NCBI RefSeq assembly: GCF_901000735.1 | Contig: NC_081548.1 | Coordinates: forward strand, 25,531,591-25,595,590 | Length of the DNA: 64,000 bases | Direction: 5' to 3' | From: Corylus avellana | Lineage: Eukaryota > Streptophyta > Magnoliopsida > Fagales > Betulaceae | Shown: piece by piece, positions 10,900-21,457 of the stretch | How positions within the stretch are numbered: the stretch's first letter is position 1 | Layout of the letters: each line of letters opens with the position of its first letter | The notes under the pieces: generated by a model | Seen by the model: only the letters and a program-made list of their open reading frames with translations | What the model was told of the DNA's origin: nothing | Database searches by the model: none | Made by a program: the position numbers and the translations under genes

Positions 10900-12689
10900 T
10901 AGCAATTTTTAAAAATATATTGTACATAGAAATTACTTGTGTTTGCCCTGTAGTACTTTGACTGTAAAAGCCCGTGATAAAAAAATGAAGAATAGATCAA
11001 GGCTTTATAGAGTGAGTAGCGACTATTCTTAGATGAGATAGTCAAAGGCAGGTAAAGGTCATTTTTTTATTTGGCAAGTAGCTAAGGTCACCTTGCCTTC
11101 TATATTCTATTCTACTGGTTCTTCTCTATTTCAATCCGGATCCGGAACATCTGGTAAGGAGTGTCGGCAATCCTTTTGCACTAAATATATATATTTGTTT
11201 ATAGAGAATAGACTTTTCTTCTAAATTGGATCGAGTTTAATTCAACTTGTAAAATTTGTGTGTTTTTTAACTTGTAAAATTTTTTTTTTTTTTTTTTTAG
11301 TAGTATCTAGAAATACTTTTTTTTGTTTTTTTTTTAATTCACATGTTTAAAAAACACATGATAATTTTGCATGTTTAAAAAACCGCGTCGTTTTTGGGGC
11401 CATCGTTGAAAGGAAAGGCTGTTTGTTTTGGATTTAAGGACCCGCTCTCTGTCACGATGTTTGTCAATCAAATTAAATGAAATTAAAATGTTGTAATCCC
11501 GATGCTCCACAACGTTTCGCTTCATTGTATCTGTATGACGTGTTCCTAAAGGGCTCCATCTTTCTATTTCACGCGTTTGGGAAACTTTGATAATGGCCCC
11601 CACATTTGGTTGGATTTAGCATTTAGGCCCTCCTAAGCCCTAAGCGTCTTTATAGTCTCTAGAACAATGTTGACCTTTCAATCATGACCTTCTAGTTCCA
11701 TTCTCACATGCTTAAGCCCGTGCCGCCGTGCGGATTGATTGCAAACCATTAACTTATAAAATAAATTATAGGTCATTGGGAATTTGAGAAAAATATCTCA
11801 TGTCGTTTCGTTATTTACATATCATTCATGCATGGCTTTTGTTTGATTCCACATGTAAACTTCAACAAGACAAAAGGAAGTTTAGGACTCTAGTGTCGGC
11901 CCATAGGAATATACATCAATTTGTTCTTATATCAAATACTTTTTTTTTTTAAAAAAAAAAAACGCCTATATATAATTTTGTGTGCAAAAACCTTAGAGAA
12001 TTTGCTTTACACGTAAAACCATTTGTTTGTATCATTACATCGGATACAAATTTCTTACCAATCAATTTGTAGGAAATTCTTATAAATTAGTTTTTAAAAG
12101 CAACATGTATCATTTAAACTATTAAAAAACATGCGAGAAGCATACGCTATTAAAAAAATATGTATTTTTCATATTCCGAAATAGGCTTTGTGAAAAGAAA
12201 TTACAACATGTGGTTGAATCTAAGTTAGTCATTAAAAAAAAAAAAAAAAATTAACACCCTCAAATCATATGTTGACATGTGTCACCGAATTATAAAAGAG
12301 TTATAGGTCTATTATTTTTCTTTGTAACATGAATGATGAGGTTAAGTAATTCTATTAATCACCACTCATTTCTCAATGCCTATATGGTGTGGTCCTCTCA
12401 ATCAAAAAACTAATCTTTATGCATCAAATATTATGTGGACCACACCGCGCACACATTGGAAATTGATGGTGATGTATAGCATTACTTGATAATGTTATTA
12501 GTCTTAAATTTGTAGCATTATTAGTTTCGATATCCTATTATAGAAGGGAAATGTTATGTTGCACATTTATCCCAACGTGCATTGGATTTTTTTTATCTCA
12601 TATCTTTATTCTTTTTTTTTTCTATCTCTATGCTGATATGACATGAATAGTAGTCATTGTATTAGTTTTTTTTTTTTAATTTATTTTTA
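10900..12689. other. Intergenic DNA without gene
   Basis: AT-rich DNA with long T runs (about 11281-11300, 11316-11336) and A runs (12234-12250). The minus-strand frame at 11334-11603 shows no family resemblance and is probably fortuitous. Nothing else could be supported. Confidence 0.5.
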
Positions 12690-12858
12690 AATAATGCTAA
12701 AAATCGCATTTTTATTCCACAATTATTACATAATGCTAATATAGCAATCCCAACCATTATATTAGTCATCGTTAAAATATATATAAGGATTACTTGGATG
12801 GCCAAGTCAGTATTGTAAAATAATTATAGGATAAAAATGTGATATATAACATTATTTT
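12690..12858. mobile_element. Small MITE of the ATAATGYTATAT family
   Basis: The left end AATAATGCTAAAAATCGCAT matches the reverse complement of the right end (AAATAATGTTATATATCACA), and the inverted similarity continues about 50 bases. Comparable foldbacks with terminal TAATG and an inner ATTTTTA/TTCCAC-like block occur at 22290-22442 and 57018-57173, indicating a dispersed family. No transposase is present. Confidence 0.55.
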
Positions 12859-12974
12859 TTTAAAAAAATAAGTAATATTATACACCATACATTTATCCTA
12901 CTTTTATCATATTATGTTGACATACATAGTCTACTAGCATTTGGATCAATTCTTATTATAACCTATAACTGCTA

Positions 12975-13575
12975 TATGGGGTGTACAAACGTTGTGGTTA
13001 GCAATTATTGTCTTAAACCGTAATTGCCTTAGGTGATTATCATATTTTCGTAATTGTAACCGCTCTGCCTTAGGTAGATAATGGTTTTAAAATTACCGCT
13101 GGTTAACGATTATTAAAACTCATAACCGCACTCCATAACTATTTTTTAGGTTCGAGCATTGTGGACATATTTTACGGTTTTGTGTCAATAATTATAGAAG
13201 TCACTTATGTGTCACTTAAAAATGATGTGGCTTATAAAATCACTATTGACCTTGTGATTAATTATTATTTAATTTTAATCAAATTATGATTTTAAAAGCC
13301 ACCTTATTCTTAAAATGACACAAGAGAAACACAATAATAACTTATAAAATTACTCGTTTTGTGATTTCTTTTTGTCACTTTTTAAGGCGTATTTTTAAAT
13401 GGTTTCAAGAATTTTCCAAATAAATAGAAGAATTAAAGTATTTGCTATGAAACTTACATGAAAAAAAATAGTAATTCTTTGAATTAAAGATACACACAAG
13501 ATATATGTATAAAAGAGTAGGCAACCGCCTTAAGCGGTTATTAGCCGGCTAATAACCACTGCTTGTACACTCCTA
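12975..13575. mobile_element. hAT-like non-autonomous element, probably with a nested MITE
   Basis: The termini TATGGGGTGTACAA and, inverted, TAGGAGTGTACAA resemble the GGGGTGTACAA ends of plant hAT transposons. The flanking octamers AACTGCTA (12967-12974) and AACTATTA (13576-13583) agree at six of eight positions, consistent with an aged 8-bp duplication. Inside, about 13169-13375 is a second foldback homologous to the element at 39027-39200. The interior contains repeats of AACCGC/GCGGTTA but no coding frame. Confidence 0.55.
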
Positions 13576-13604
13576 AACTATTAGACCCTTCCAGGTAATT
13601 ATAA

Positions 13605-14003
13605 GGGGAAATTAATTTTTCTCCCTATAAACTACAATGTATTTTCATTTTGTCCCCATGAACTACCAATTATGATACCCGACTCCCATAAACTATAATT
13701 TTGTGCTCAAAACCTCAATTCCGTCAGTTAAAAGTGTTAACTCAAACGGTAAAAGTGACAATATGTTGTAGTTTATGGGGGCAAAGTGACAATGCATTGT
13801 AGTTGATGGGGCAAAGTGATAATAAATTGTAGTTTATGAGAGCAAAGTGACGGATAGACTGTCTGAATTAACGTCTTTGACTAACAGAATAGAAGTTTTG
13901 GGCACAAAATAATAGTTCATGAGGTCGAATGTCACATTTGATAGTTCATAGAGGCAAAATGCCAAGGCGTTGTAGTTCATGGGAGAAAAATGTAATTTCT
14001 CCT
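13605..14003. mobile_element. MITE with internal 31-bp tandem repeats, about 0.95 kb upstream of the PPI-like gene
   Basis: The left end GGGAAATTAATTTTTCTCCC and the inverted right end GGAGAAATTACATTTTTCTC match over about 35 bases. The interior holds three tandem units of about 31 bp at 13766-13857 (consensus core TTGTAGTTTATGGGGGCAAA), plus degenerate outer copies. No convincing target duplication was identified. Confidence 0.6.
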
Positions 14004-14948
14004 AAGTAATGAGTATAATGAGAAAAAAAAAAATTAGAGTGGTATATAATATTTATTTCCATTAAATAGAACACAAATCTGCTAAAAAAAAAAAAAAAAG
14101 AGAACAAAAATCTTAAAGAGCAAGGATGATAAAGATCCTGCGATGTGGATGCGACGGTGACGTCACGTCCAGAGTCATCACAATCCCGCGCGTTCCCATT
14201 CCGAAATGAGGAAACAAACACAAAAACCGTGTTGGGTTTGGTCATTTGACATGATCGCATCAAATTTAGGACTTGTTTTCCTTAATGAAAGGCAGATCTC
14301 TACGGCGCATGAGGTGGCGGACCCCTGGGAAACCTATAATTAAGGGTCTTTGTTGTTTGGGGACCCAAATCAAATGAAATACCAAAACTAAAACCAGTGG
14401 TAGTAGCCAGTAAGTAACGTTAATCCATTTTATAATTAGAACTAAATGCAATGGTTAAAAACAAATTTGATGATTAGTGAAAATAACATGAGAAATAAAA
14501 TAAATAATAAATAGAATATAAAGAGAAAACTTGATGGAGGTATGTGAGTTCAGATCAATCAAAGAGCCACATTCAGTTCTCTCTCTCTCTCTCTCTCTTT
14601 CCCTCGCCAGCTGTTTCATCTCCGCCTGTCCCTCTAGGCCATTAACGCCATTCTGTCTGTACTCATTCCTCGGAGCCCCTTAGATCCACGCGAGGAATTC
14701 CCCACATTGGCGTTGCTCTTTCAGTGATCTCGCTCCCGATCCGTTCGTTTCTGCAACCGCTGGATCTGAATCTCCGGCCTCATTTCCTGTAAGTTTAATC
14801 TCCCTGATCCCGTAAGATCTTCAATTCTTCTCATTTTTGTTCTCCCAGTTAGGAAATTCAGTAATCAAACAAATTGTCGGCCATTTCATTAATTTATATT
14901 TATTGTCTACGATTGCGTGGGATTTGGGAATTAGTCTTGCCCGTGACA
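14004..14948 (+). promoter_or_regulatory. Promoter and leader of the PPI-like gene
   Basis: A (CT)n tract at about 14578-14599 followed by GC-richer DNA marks the likely 5' UTR. A donor (CCT|GTAAGT) near 14789 and an acceptor TTAG shortly before the ATG suggest a leader intron of about 145 bases. An in-frame upstream ATG at 14874 falls within this intron and is therefore not used as start. No clear TATA box was seen. Confidence 0.5.
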
Positions 14949-17900
14949 ATGACGGCGGAGGTGGATGCTCGTGGAATTGGTGAGGTTCCAAAGGTCGAAG
15001 TTGAGGAGAAGTGTAATCCGCAGAGAGAAAACAACGGGGTTGAGATGGTTAATGGGAACAGTGCGAGTACTAAGGACGACGCCGACGGCTCTTACGTGTT
15101 CGTAAGCGGAAGCGACGCCGTTTCTGACGGTCACGTTGAGCTGTCGGATCTCAATGGGGATGGGGAGCACGTGGAGAATGTCGGTGCTGGTGGAGTTTCC
15201 GAGTTGAAGGTGGTTGAGAATGACGGTGGTTTGGAGGGGTCGGATTGTGGAATTAAAGAGGGAGAGGGCGATGGTATTAAGGAGGAGAATGGGGCGGAGG
15301 CTGTTGTGGAATCTGAGCCACAGCTGCTCCAGGTTGAACAGCAAATCAAGGGTAATGTTGAGGAGTCTTCTGGGGATGCCGAAGAGATTAACATATCACA
15401 ACCTGTGGTTTCGGGTGCTGCTGAGTCTGAATTATATGAATCATCGACGCAGGTCGATGATGGCAAGGCGGAGGATAATAATTCAAACTCAGCTGCTGCA
15501 TCTGAGCCTCTAGAGATTGATGGCCAAGAGAAGAAGGTTGAAGAGGAGGAAAGGAAATCAGATTCGTCAACGGACAGGAAAGATAACTACGAATTTCATA
15601 ATATAGTTAACGTAGATATTCAAAATGATTTGGATCAGGAGAGGGAACCGGAAATGGAGACCAATGAGGTTCCTGTGGAAGGTGGTGCACCAGGGGCCCT
15701 TGTGGGAGACTTGGAGCAGAACAACCAGGCAACTACTGCTCCTTGTCCTGTTAATGATACAGAGTTAGAAAGAGAATTTGGTAATAGGGGTGTTGTCTCT
15801 GATGAAAAAGGCGATGGCTCACCGGCCAGTCATGCTCAAGACAGCCCTTCAGAAACCGTTGATGGCCATCAAAAGGCAGTTGAACAAAATGGATCTTCTG
15901 AAAACGCCGAAAGCTTGCCCTCCCGATTTGTTTGTGGGAATGCAGCTGCTAATGAGATTCCTGTAGAAGAGGACTTGAGGGAACATGAGGTGGACTTGGA
16001 ACAGACTTCAAAAACAGCTTCATTTCAAGTAGCTGATACACAGTTTGAAACAGAAGTTGTGCCTGATGAAAATGGAGATCGCTTGCCTACCGATCATGCT
16101 CAGGATGGCATTTCAGAGAATTTTTTTGAGAATGACTTGGTTGATTCCAGTCAAAACACGCCCGAACAAAATGGGTCTGCTCAAAATGTGCAATGCTTGC
16201 CCTCCCCTGTTGCATGTGAGGGTGTTCCTGTTGAAAGTGGCAAAAGTTTCCCTAGTGCTCCCGACAATCATACAGATGATGATGCTGGGAATGAGGCTTC
16301 TCCAATTACGGAGTTTCCAACTTGTGTTGCCGATGATGAGAGTCCAGAGACTGAAGTTGGAAACTTAGATGCAGAGAGAAGCAAAAGCACTGATTCTTGT
16401 CCCGCTGATTATACAAAATTAGAAATCCAGGTTGAGAATAGCCCTGATGAAGCTATTAAAAATGAGAATGGCCCAGATGAAACTATTAAAGCCGAGCATG
16501 GCCCTGATGAAACCATTGCAGGTGTGAATGGCCCTGATGAAACCATTGGAGGTAAGAAAGGCCCTGATGAATCCATTGAAGGTGAGAATGGCCCTGACAA
16601 AACCACTGATTGTGCGAATGGCCCTGATGAAACAATCAAAGGTGAGAATGGCCCTGACGAAACCATTGAAGGCGAGAATGGCCCTGGTGAAACTATTAAA
16701 GCTGAGAATGGCCCTGATGAAACAATTGAAGGTGAGAATGAACCTGACAAAACCATTGAAGGCGAGAATGGCCCTGACGAAACCATTGAAGGCGAGAATG
16801 GTCCTGACGAAACCATTGAAGGCGAGAATGGTCCTGACGAAACCATTGAAGGCGAGAATGGCCCTGGTGAAACTGTTAAAGCTGAGCATGCCCTTGATGA
16901 AACTATTAAAGCTGAGAATGGCCCTGACGAAACCATTGAAGGCGAGAATGGCCCTGACGAAACCATTGAAGGCGTGAATGGCCCTGGAGAAACTATTAAA
17001 GCTGAGAATGGCCCTGATGAAACCATTGAATGTGCGAATGGCCCTGATGAAACCATTGAAGGTGAGAATGGCCCTGATGAAACTATTAAAGCTCAGAATG
17101 GCCCTGATTATACCAATTTAAGTTACCATGCTGATGATGCAAGATCAGAAACTGAGGCTGGTTCTGTTGCCATTGATTCTGAAGAAAAAGTATCCGACTT
17201 TTCAAGTGTTGACGCGAAGATAGAATCTGGGATTTCAAATGGGGTCATTGACTGTGCTGATGGCCAGTCTCATTCTGTTTCTGCTACAATTGTAGAACCT
17301 CATGTAAATGGTTTGGTTGAAAATGAATCCTCTACTATTCTAGGTGCTGACGTGAAATCAGAGTCTGAAGTTGAAAATATGCCCGCACCAAGTAGCAGGG
17401 ATATACCCCGTGATGATGGTACTGAATCTGAATCCAAGGTTCCAGATGCCTCGGCTAATTTGATTGAAAGTGCAGTAGTCAGCGTGCCAGATGCTGTAGA
17501 TGTTGAAGATGGAGTTGATCAGTTCACGGGTATAGATAGTGGTGACAAACCAACATTTCAAGGAACTGAGGGCACTGCTGTGGTTCACGGTGCTGAAACC
17601 TCAATAACTTCCCCAGAAGATTCCACCATTGATGCTTTGGAAGGACCGTACTTTTTAATCAGGATCCCAAGATATGATGATGGAAACATAAGAGAACAGA
17701 TCAAACATGCTCAGTTACAAGTTGATGAGAAGACTCGAAGTCGGGATGCTATTCGAGCTGAAATCCAAATGAAAAGGGTGAGGAATCCTTACAATCTATT
17801 TACAATATTTTTGTAGACTAAGATTTTTCTTCTTATATTATTGTTGCGATGCTTGTATGATTAGGCCACTTGGAAGGAGTATGGTGATAATTTTGAAGCT

Positions 17901-20900
17901 GCCGTGTCGGAAGAGAAAGCTGCAAGAAACTTGCTTAGGTCCAAACGCCAGGAGATGGATTCTGCTCAATCTGAGATTAACAGAGTGAAGAATGCAATCT
18001 CTGTAGAGGATATTGATGTCAGGGTACGCACTTCTCTTTTTTCTACAGATATCTGAATGGGGGAATTTCTATGATCTATTTTATTTTGTTTTCTTGTAAG
18101 CAAATATGCTTATCTTTTCAATTTATTGCTTGTATGCAGATACGCAATATGGAACACGCTATTCAACATGAGACCCTGCCTCTGCGAGAAGAAAAGCAGT
18201 TGATTCGTGAAATCAAGCAATTGAAGCAACATCGTGAACAGATTTCTTCTACTATGGGTGGGCAGGATGATGTGCAGCAGGCTTTAGATCAGAAGGGGCA
18301 GATTGAAGAGCGATTGAAGGTACAGTTTCTGGTTGTTCTCATTATGTTTTAATATTTATGTAACTAGCAGGTGACTTGAGCACATTTATCTTTTAAGTTT
18401 TTACACCTTGTGTCTCAATACTTATAAAAAATTTATGTAATAATCTATTAGGATAACTACTCGTTTAATAGTTTTACAGAGCGGCGTGCAATTGCTAAAT
18501 CTTATTTTCCAGTATTACAGTTTAGGCGTTGAATGGCTAATCTGATTTTCCGGCATTTGCAGTTTCTGAGGAAGGAGCTGGATATACTCAGAGACAATGT
18601 TCTGAAAGCTGAAGCTGTCACTAAAGCTGCAAAAAAGAAGTACAACGAGGAAAGTGAAAAATTGAATGAAATACAAGCTCGGTTTAAAGCTGCAGATGAT
18701 ATTCGCCAAGAAGCATATGCACATTTACAGAGCTTGAGAAAACAATTGTATGAGAAGGTATGTTGTTTTGATATTTGCGTAGAATCCTTTTGTTTGATGT
18801 CCGAGTAATATGTATAGTATGCACGTACGAATTTTCCTTTAGGGGATACTTAGCTGGACTTTGTCAACATATAAAGTAACTTTTTTTTGGCCCTTCGGTA
18901 TTTCCGAAGATATCAGACCACAGAATAGAAAGTCTTGCCAAAATGTGGCGGCATCCATGCCATGTCAAAATCAACTAGTGAATATCCTAGGATTTTAATT
19001 GTAGAAACATCATATGTTTTATAACTTCTTGAAGCTTTTACTGCCACATTTAAGAAGATAGCTACATAGTCTCAACTAAATTTGACTTCAAATGTATTTC
19101 AGTTATTTTTAATTACAGTGGAACTGTATCTCCTGGAGAGTTATTTTTAACTACATAGTCTCTCACACACACACACACAAAAGTGGAGGGTTCTAAAGCA
19201 AGTGCTCCAAGGCGAACTCTGGCAGGACGGTCTACCTTGTGAAATGTTGTTAATAAGCATCTAAATTGATGGAGAAAGTTGAAATGAATTTACATGTAGG
19301 CAACTCCAAATTGTGCAGACAAGGCCTTTTGACTAGAAGAATACATGGGAAAATTTATTCGGATTTGATAATCTATATAACTAGATGATAAGGCACAAAG
19401 CTATTTTCCAATTAGATTATATTGCACTGTGAATATTGTGTCAGTGTAACTATTTTTTTAAGCATGAGGAGATGTGTTTTTTTTCTTCTTCCTAATTAGG
19501 TGTTTCTCTTGTATACTCTCTGTGTTCTTGAGTGTTGCCCCTCTACTTTTTCTAGTAAGACTGATTTACTTATAAAAAAGCCTGAGGACATGTGGATGGT
19601 ACTTCATTTTGTTTTATTGATAGTTTTAGAGAGGAATTTTTCTCCCATTATGTGCTGACTCCACTAGCTTATTTATGTTGCAGAACTAATAATCAGTTTG
19701 CACCATGTATTTTTAGATATTCTGGTTAAGAAAAGAAAAGAAAAAAACAAAGTGTATTGGTGATTAGTTTTATTCTCTTTTTACTTGGACAGCTGCATTT
19801 TCAGCTTGCTTGGTGATTAATTTTAATGATTTTCTTGTACTTTTCTCTACTCCTATTTAGATGTTTCTTTTGTATACTTCATGAGTACCTGAGTTGTATT
19901 TTGTGTTTTTAATAATATTTATCAAAAAAAGAAGAAGCCATGGAATCATAACAAACTTAGCACATATTTACCTCTTGGAGGGCATATAAGGCCAACAAAA
20001 ATGTCAACATTCAGAGGCAAATTTTTGAAACAGAGAGATTGACCCTATTTCTTATTCCTTCAAATCTGCAGACCAAATACTTTAGGAAGTACAAGGATGA
20101 CATTACGGCAGCGACTGATTTTGCATCAAAGGGAAATCGGGAGGAACTGCAACGGCTTTGTGTTAACCAGGTAACTTACATGCAGTCTTTTGTTGCTCTT
20201 CTCTAGCAATTCAGCTTTAATTTTGCACTCACTGAGATATACTGTTTAGGTAGGGAAAGTTATGGAACTATGGAACAAAGACGATGAGTTCCGGAAAGAA
20301 TACATCAGGTGCAACACTAGGAGTACATTGAGGAGACTGAGGACACTGGATGGCCGTTCACTTGGTCCTGACGAGGAGCCACCTCAAATTCCCTATTTTG
20401 TCAATGACAGGGTGGCCAAGGATAACTCTCTGTCCCTGCAGTCGGCTGTTGTACAAGAAAAACAAAATGTACAAGTGGAAGCTGAAAAAGTAATGGAAAA
20501 ACCCATCGCAAAAGCTGTGGAACAAAAGAATGAGGCAACCAAATCTAAAAAGCCTGTGAAACCTGCACCTTTGGGGAATGGATTAGCAACTATTTCTGGC
20601 AGAGATGAGATTAAGGAAGCAAGAGAAGAAGAGCATAAGCTGACAAAGGAGGAAGAGGAGTTGGCCAGAAAAGCGGAGGAACTGAGAAGGGAAGAGGAAG
20701 CAGCCAAGTTGAGGGAGCAACAGTTGTTGGAGGAGAAGGCCAAGGCCAAGGAGGCCCTGGAGAGGAAAAAGCGAAATGCAGAAAAGGCCCAAGCCAGGGC
20801 TTTGTTAAAAGCACAGAGGGAGGCTGAACAGAAAGAGAAGGTAAATTCCACTAATGCTCCTAATTCCATTACTTCAATTGTCATTTTAGCGGTAGCCCAA

Positions 20901-21336
20901 CTATATGTGCATATGCCTCTCCACTTTTCTTCTGTCTTTCTGTGGTGACTCAGTATGGCATGTGGTCTATATGCAGGAAAGGGAAAAGAAAGCAAGGAAG
21001 AAGGAAAAAAAGAAGGTTGCCGCAGTAGAGGCCATTGATGGTGCTAATGAAGGAGAATCTGCTCCAAGCTCTGAAACTACAACTGAAACTCCCAGCGAGT
21101 CTGAAACTGGGGAGAAGCCCTTGCTAGTAACAAAGAGGTCCCAAAGACCGTCACAATTTATTAAGCCGCAGACGAAGGCAAAAGCTATTCCTCCGCCCCT
21201 TCGCAGCCGCAATAAGAGAAGGATGCAGCCATGGATGTGGGTCCTCCTTGCTGCATTGGTTGTTTTTGCCTTATTTTTGGTGGGGAACAGCGGCTTCTCT
21301 TTTGATTTTGGGCTGCTGCAATGGTCTGGTTTCTGA
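14949..21336 (+). CDS. Large proton-pump-interactor-like coiled-coil protein with C-terminal membrane anchor
   Basis: Seven exons join in frame: 14949-17777, 17865-18023, 18140-18319, 18563-18757, 20072-20170, 20250-20840 and 20977-21336, giving about 1470 residues. Residues 1-898 are acidic and low-complexity (Glu, Asp, Asn, Ser), with three degenerate copies of about 90 residues (about 239-495) followed by 22 tandem 10-residue units (496-715). From GPYFLIRIPRYDD (about 899) onward the protein follows the proton pump interactor 1 family: long coiled coils, KTKYFRKYKDD, a Lys/Glu-rich charged helix, and a single C-terminal membrane segment (about 1437-1454). PPI1 binds the regulatory C-terminus of the plasma-membrane H+-ATPase and is ER-associated; whether this larger paralogue does so is unknown. 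The size and position recall Arabidopsis AT1G20970. The start is the first ATG after the leader-intron acceptor. Confidence 0.88.
16434..17123 (+). repeat. 30-bp coding minisatellite, 22 units plus a divergent 23rd
   Basis: Each unit encodes a version of ENGPDETIEG (alternatives end IKA or IEC). Periodicity is exactly 30 bases over 660 bases and no unit breaks the frame. Units 12-14 (about 16764-16853) are identical or nearly so at DNA level, whereas the first six and the last are diverged, the usual pattern of recent expansion in the array centre. Residues 496-715 of the PPI-like protein. Confidence 0.95.
19491..19579 (+). mobile_element. 5'-truncated LINE 3' tail in PPI-like intron 4
   Basis: The stretch CTAATTAGGTGTTTCTCTTG followed by TATACTCTCTGTGTTC and an A-rich end (CTTATAAAAAAG) resembles the 3' termini of plant L1 LINEs. 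A second, similar tail lies at 19851-19930 in the same intron and same orientation. Only the tail is present. Confidence 0.5.
19851..19930 (+). mobile_element. Second LINE 3' tail in PPI-like intron 4
   Basis: TCCTATTTAGATGTTTCTTT, then TGTATACTTCATGAGTACCT and an A-rich terminus (TTATCAAAAAAAG) parallel the 19491-19579 copy. Together with that copy it helps explain why this intron (about 1.3 kb) is much longer than its neighbours. Confidence 0.5.
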
Positions 21337-21417
21337 ATACAATCTCAATACATCATATTAACTAGGTACCGCTATAGAGAGGTTTGGTGAGGTATTTCGT
21401 AGATATATATCTATCTA

Positions 21418-21457
<40 letters not shown>

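Noticed and set aside
14874..14948. Upstream in-frame start of the PPI-like gene
   Set aside because: The 25 added residues (hydrophobic, IYIYCLRLRG) fall in a likely leader intron between GTAAGT and an AG; the conserved-looking start is MTAEVDARG at 14949.
16409..17056. Long minus-strand open frames (215 and 156 residues) across the minisatellite
   Set aside because: The 30-bp period keeps any stop-free frame open across the whole array, so these are shadows of the repeat. The sense frame belongs to the spliced PPI-like gene.
16434..17123. CRISPR-like regular repeat
   Set aside because: Units are contiguous 30-mers with no unique spacers, lie in a plant exon and encode a regular peptide.
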